In this document: piece by piece, positions 22,847-24,783 of the stretch
Layout of the letters: every line of letters starts with the position of its first letter
How positions within the stretch are numbered: the stretch's first letter is position 1
From: Rubrobacter sp.
Lineage (GTDB): Bacteria > Actinomycetota > Rubrobacteria > Rubrobacterales > Rubrobacteraceae
Direction of reading: 5' to 3'
Length of the DNA stretch: 24,783 nt
Assembly: GCA_016781885.1 (NCBI GenBank)
Contig: JADDPM010000007.1
Location: 1 to 24,783 of the forward strand
The notes under the pieces: model-generated
Database searches by the model: none
What the model was told of the DNA's origin: nothing
Seen by the model: only the letters and a program-made list of their open reading frames with translations
Made by a program: the position numbers and the translations under genes

Positions 22847-23169
22847 TTGAAGATAGAGTTACGCTACTTCGAGGGTTGTCCGGGGTCGGAGAAGCCCTGT
22901 GCGGCCTCGAGAAGGCAGTCGACAAAGAAGGGCTCGCCACCGGGGTCGAGACGGTAGAGCTCGAAGTCGGTGACCGCCCGGATCTTCTCGGCGGACCGTC
23001 CATCCTCATCGATGGCGAGGACCTCTCCCTCCTAAGAACGCCGGGATCTCGCGCTCACCCAGAACTGCAGGGGCTACCAGACGCCTGAGGGCATGAGGAA
23101 CCACCCGCCGCGGGGTTCGGGCGCGAAGTACTTACAAGCTCGTTACGGACGGGCGCGGAGTGCCACTAG
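22847..23169 (+). pseudogene. Frameshifted thioredoxin-fold protein (DF-family selenoprotein/thioredoxin-like)
   Basis: Reading across frames rebuilds a protein of about 107 residues typical of small thioredoxin-fold proteins found beside ArsR regulators. From TTG 22847 it reads KIELRYFEGCPGSEK. After a shift near 22890 it reads LCGLEKAVDKEGLATGVET and LGGPSILIDGEDL. After a second shift near 23030 it reads ERRDLALTQNCRGYQTPEGM. After a third near 23120 it reads REVLTSSLRTGAECH, ending at TAG 23169. Three separate frameshifts make a sequencing artefact less likely than true decay. The redox position is the Cys of EGCP, which is selenocysteine in some relatives of this family. It lies 13 bases after the ArsR-type stop, so the two probably formed an operon. 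A trimmed middle-frame ORF (22876-23088) is not a gene by itself. Confidence 0.6.
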
Positions 23170-23176
23170 GCGGCGT

Positions 23177-23773
23177 TCAGCCCACGGCCCTGAAACTCTC
23201 CCGCGCTTCGATCCTCTCCATCCACGCGGCGACGTTCGGGTAGTCTGCGAGTGAGACTTCGCCCCTCTCCGCAAGCTCGCGCAGCCTGACGAAGTTCCCA
23301 GCATGGGCCACGTCGGCCAGGGAGAACCCGTCCACCAGGTACTCGCGTCCCTCCAGGCGCTCCTCCAGCGCGGCAAGCGAGATCTTCAGCTTCTCTAAAG
23401 CCTCCGCAATTCTCTCCTCCGAGAAGCCCCGCTCGCGGCCAACACTCGTCACGAACACGGCCGGGAAGAAGTTATCGTCGGCCCATGCCATCCAGATCCG
23501 GGCGTAGGCCCGCTCTTTAGGGTCTTCCGGCAGGAGCTTCGGAGACTCGAAGACCTCGTCCAGGTACTGGTTGACGACGTTCGACTCGTAGAGGGAGTCG
23601 CCGTCCACGACGACGACCGGCACCTTGCCCGTGGGGCTTGCACGCAAGAACTCCTCAGACTTGTTCGCGAGGTCCACCTCACGGGTCTCGAAACTTACAC
23701 CTTTTTCGTGCAGGACCATCCTGGTCCGCCGGGCGTAGGGTCACCTTTGGGTATTGTACAGCTTGAGCTCCAC
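23177..23773 (-). CDS. Glutathione S-transferase with in-frame UGA at the active-site codon
   Basis: From ATG 23719 a 180-residue product covers most of a GST: the thioredoxin-like half includes GKVPVVVVDG and the glutathione-binding Glu-Ser of LYESNVVNQYLDE, followed by the helical half with FSLADVAHAGNF and NVAAWMERI. It lacks beta-strand 1 and the catalytic residue. These lie just upstream in the same frame: GTG 23773, with GGAGG six bases before it, gives MELKLYNTQR, then TGA at 23743-23741, then PYARRTRMVLHEKG. The TGA replaces the Ser or Cys that normally precedes Pro-Tyr in the active site. Either this is a nonsense mutation, with translation restarting at ATG 23719 (no ribosome binding site there), or UGA is read as selenocysteine or suppressed. 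The rest of the gene is intact. GSTs conjugate or reduce electrophiles with glutathione; the physiological thiol here is unknown. Confidence 0.75.
23713..23727 (-). other. Small hairpin just downstream of the in-frame UGA
   Basis: On the coding (minus) strand GGACC-AGGAT-GGTCC forms a perfect 5-bp stem beginning 13 bases after the UGA. Position is within the range of bacterial SECIS elements, but the stem is short and the loop lacks a clear GGU motif, so this is only suggestive. Confidence 0.25.
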
Positions 23774-23833
23774 GTCCTACCTCCACTTCGTACGACGCTT
23801 CCAACGTCCGATGGTAGCACGGGAAGGTAGCTC

Positions 23834-24199
23834 TCAGCCCCCGGCTCCTCTCTTACGGGCCACCGCGAGCTTCTCCCGCCAACCCTCGCCCCAGCGCGCC
23901 CGCGCCGCTTCTTCTACCCGCTCCTCCGCCAATTTCCCGGAGACGAGCGTCTTCCCATAACCGGCGAGGTAGCCGAGGCGGGCATCACGGAGGGCGTAAG
24001 GTGCCACCCACGCTGGCAAGTCGAGTCCCCGCCACATCTCAACCATCTCCGCCGCCGTCCGGAACCGGGCCTCACGGGCGTCCTCCCGCCCGAGCCCCTC
24101 CCCCGCCGCCCGGCAGGCTTCACGCAGTTCATCAGAGGCGAAGCTCTCTTTAGGAGCGTGGCGGGCCAACTCTTCGGGGAGAGGGTACGAGCCGGGCAT
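23834..24199 (-). CDS. Hypothetical protein, 121 residues
   Basis: I do not recognise this protein. It is soluble, charged and mostly helical: an N-terminal stretch LPEELARHAPKESFASDEL, a central aromatic region around EMWRGLDLPAWVAPYALRD, and a basic helical C-terminus (ARARWGEGWREKLAVARKRG). There is no signal peptide, cysteine or catalytic motif. The ATG at 24199 has no Shine-Dalgarno sequence in front of it, so the start is uncertain. Codon use is strongly GC-biased at third positions, as in neighbouring real genes, and the frame has a consistent protein-like composition. It lies upstream of the GST on the same strand with about 60 bases between, but a shared role is not evident. Confidence 0.55.
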   Translation of the reverse strand: MPGSYPLPEELARHAPKESFASDELREACRAAGEGLGREDAREARFRTAAEMVEMWRGLDLPAWVAPYALRDARLGYLAGYGKTLVSGKLAEERVEEAARARWGEGWREKLAVARKRGAGG

Positions 24200-24239
24200 C
24201 GGGGATCATGGTAGCAGCTTCGGACCATCGGCCTTCGGG

Positions 24240-24256
24240 TACACTAGTTTTATAAA
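24240..24256 (+). promoter_or_regulatory. Candidate promoter elements before the 51-residue ORF
   Basis: TACACT at 24240-24245 and TATAAA at 24251-24256 are both -10-like and lie 35 and 24 bases before the ATG at 24280. No -35 hexamer is clear. The same TACACT occurs upstream of the CoADR-like gene. Confidence 0.3.
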
Positions 24257-24279
24257 GCTATGAGATCGGGAGGAGAGCC

Positions 24280-24435
24280 ATGCGTATCAAGACGAGCACG
24301 ACTATTACGCCTTCGGGGAAGGTGAAGGTGAGGACTACCACAAAGGCGGCGCCGATGTTGCCGGCGATGCGGACTTCATCTACCTTCTCGCTGGTCCCCG
24401 GCGCGCCTAAAAGGAGGCGCCGGAAGAGGCGGTAG
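24280..24435 (+). CDS. Candidate small basic protein, 51 residues
   Basis: ATG 24280 is preceded by GGGAGGAG with three bases of spacing, one of the clearest ribosome binding sites in the window, and by -10-like hexamers. The product starts MRIKTSTTITPSGKVKVRTT, a pattern of alternating Thr/Lys/Val that would suit beta strands, and ends in a run of Arg and Lys. It has no known family that I can name. An 83-codon frame on the opposite strand (24258-24509) covers the same bases and looks hydrophobic. Its end is the complement of this ribosome binding site and it has no site of its own, so I take it as the shadow. Third-position GC is similar in both, so codon bias does not settle the strand. 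Confidence 0.4.
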   Translation: MRIKTSTTITPSGKVKVRTTTKAAPMLPAMRTSSTFSLVPGAPKRRRRKRR

Positions 24436-24448
24436 GACGGGCCGCGCT

Positions 24449-24783
24449 CTACCCGACGGCTTCTACTTCTATCTCCGAGCCGACCGGGGGACGGCCGAAC
24501 TCCTCCCATGCGCTACCGCCGCGCAGGAAGAGCTCGATCCACGCCGTCTCTCTATCCTCTACCGTCCAACCGCTGCTGCCCGGCGCGAAGGCCAGGTTCC
24601 CTTCTTCGACCTCGAAGCTGCCGTCGCTCACACGCGCTTCGACTTGGGCGTCGCCGATCCGGACCCGCGCAACCGAGCCGGATGGAGGACTATCCGCCCC
24701 GCTCCTGATGGTCGTCTTCAGGTTGCCGTAGCCATCCACGTAGGCGACCCGGTTCACAGGCGCCTCCGGAACATTCGAAGACT
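24449..24783 (-). CDS. SAM hydroxide adenosyltransferase (DUF62)-like protein, C-terminal part
   Basis: The frame is open at the window edge, so only about the last 110 residues are seen. The segment VNRVAYVDGYGNLKTTI matches the start of the C-terminal beta-barrel domain of the SAM-dependent chlorinase/fluorinase and hydroxide adenosyltransferase family (usually VxYxDxFGNLxTNI). It is followed by beta-strand-rich sequence ending IELFLRGGSAWEEFGRPPVGSEIEVEAVG. Most family members hydrolyse SAM to adenosine and methionine. The catalytic N-terminal domain lies outside the window, so activity cannot be judged. An internal GTG at 24757 is not the start, because coding sequence continues upstream. 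Confidence 0.6.
   Translation of the reverse strand, partial: SSNVPEAPVNRVAYVDGYGNLKTTIRSGADSPPSGSVARVRIGDAQVEARVSDGSFEVEEGNLAFAPGSSGWTVEDRETAWIELFLRGGSAWEEFGRPPVGSEIEVEAVG

Noticed and set aside
22876..23088. 70-codon frame as an independent gene
   Set aside because: It covers only the middle of a thioredoxin-fold protein whose ends are in other frames, so it is a pseudogene fragment.
24258..24509. 83-codon minus-strand frame with a hydrophobic C-terminus
   Set aside because: It overlaps the end of the SAM hydrolase-like gene in another frame, has no ribosome binding site, and its last codons are the complement of the strong site of the forward 51-residue ORF.
1..24783. CRISPR arrays, insertion sequences, tRNA or rRNA genes
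   Set aside because: No regularly spaced repeats, transposase motifs, terminal inverted repeats or cloverleaf-like sequences were found on reading through.

Overview
The window is a high-GC bacterial chromosome segment with frequent GTG and TTG starts and GGAGG-type ribosome binding sites. The gene mix (NADP-dependent GDH beside a 180-kDa-class NAD-GDH, Mn-type SOD, CoA-disulfide-reductase-like flavoprotein, LOV-PAS-GAF-PP2C phosphatase, S9 peptidase, a Uma2 remnant) suggests a deep-branching actinobacterium such as a Rubrobacter relative. That placement is inference from gene content; there is no rRNA or tRNA gene to confirm it.

Layout. 1-1925: the end of an ABC-transporter ATPase, translationally coupled to a secreted, membrane-tethered phytase/esterase-like protein. 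1992-3792: a metallo-beta-lactamase-fold hydrolase and a CPBP intramembrane protease. 3876-4796 (minus): a lone HEPN-type protein in a stretch of visibly lower GC. 5044-6450 (minus): an amidase-signature enzyme. 6732-8897 (minus): a blue-light (LOV) sensor fused to a SpoIIE-type phosphatase. 9010-11149: superoxide dismutase with a strong hairpin behind it, then a CoADR-like flavoprotein. 11150-12270: small unknown genes, one a coiled-coil, phasin-like protein. 12357-13397 (minus): a membrane-anchored beta-lactamase-fold serine hydrolase with an AT-rich upstream region carrying operator-like repeats. 13539-15317 (minus): an S9 peptidase. 15438-15851: a frameshifted Uma2-like pseudogene. 15941-17287 and 17327-22183: NADP-GDH and NAD-GDH facing each other tail to tail. 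22459-23773: a CmtR-like ArsR repressor, a thioredoxin-fold (DF-family-like) pseudogene with three frameshifts, and a glutathione S-transferase with an in-frame UGA exactly at the active-site Ser/Cys position. 23834-24783: an unknown small protein, a candidate 51-residue gene, and the C-terminal part of a SAM hydroxide adenosyltransferase-like protein cut by the window edge.

Themes. Oxidative and thiol stress (SOD, CoADR-like, GST, thioredoxin fold), nitrogen balance at glutamate (two GDHs of opposite expected direction), and light or stress signalling. No complete new multi-gene system is evident. The items most worth following are the GST with UGA at its catalytic position, the isolated HEPN protein, and the LOV phosphatase that lacks a neighbouring anti-sigma partner.
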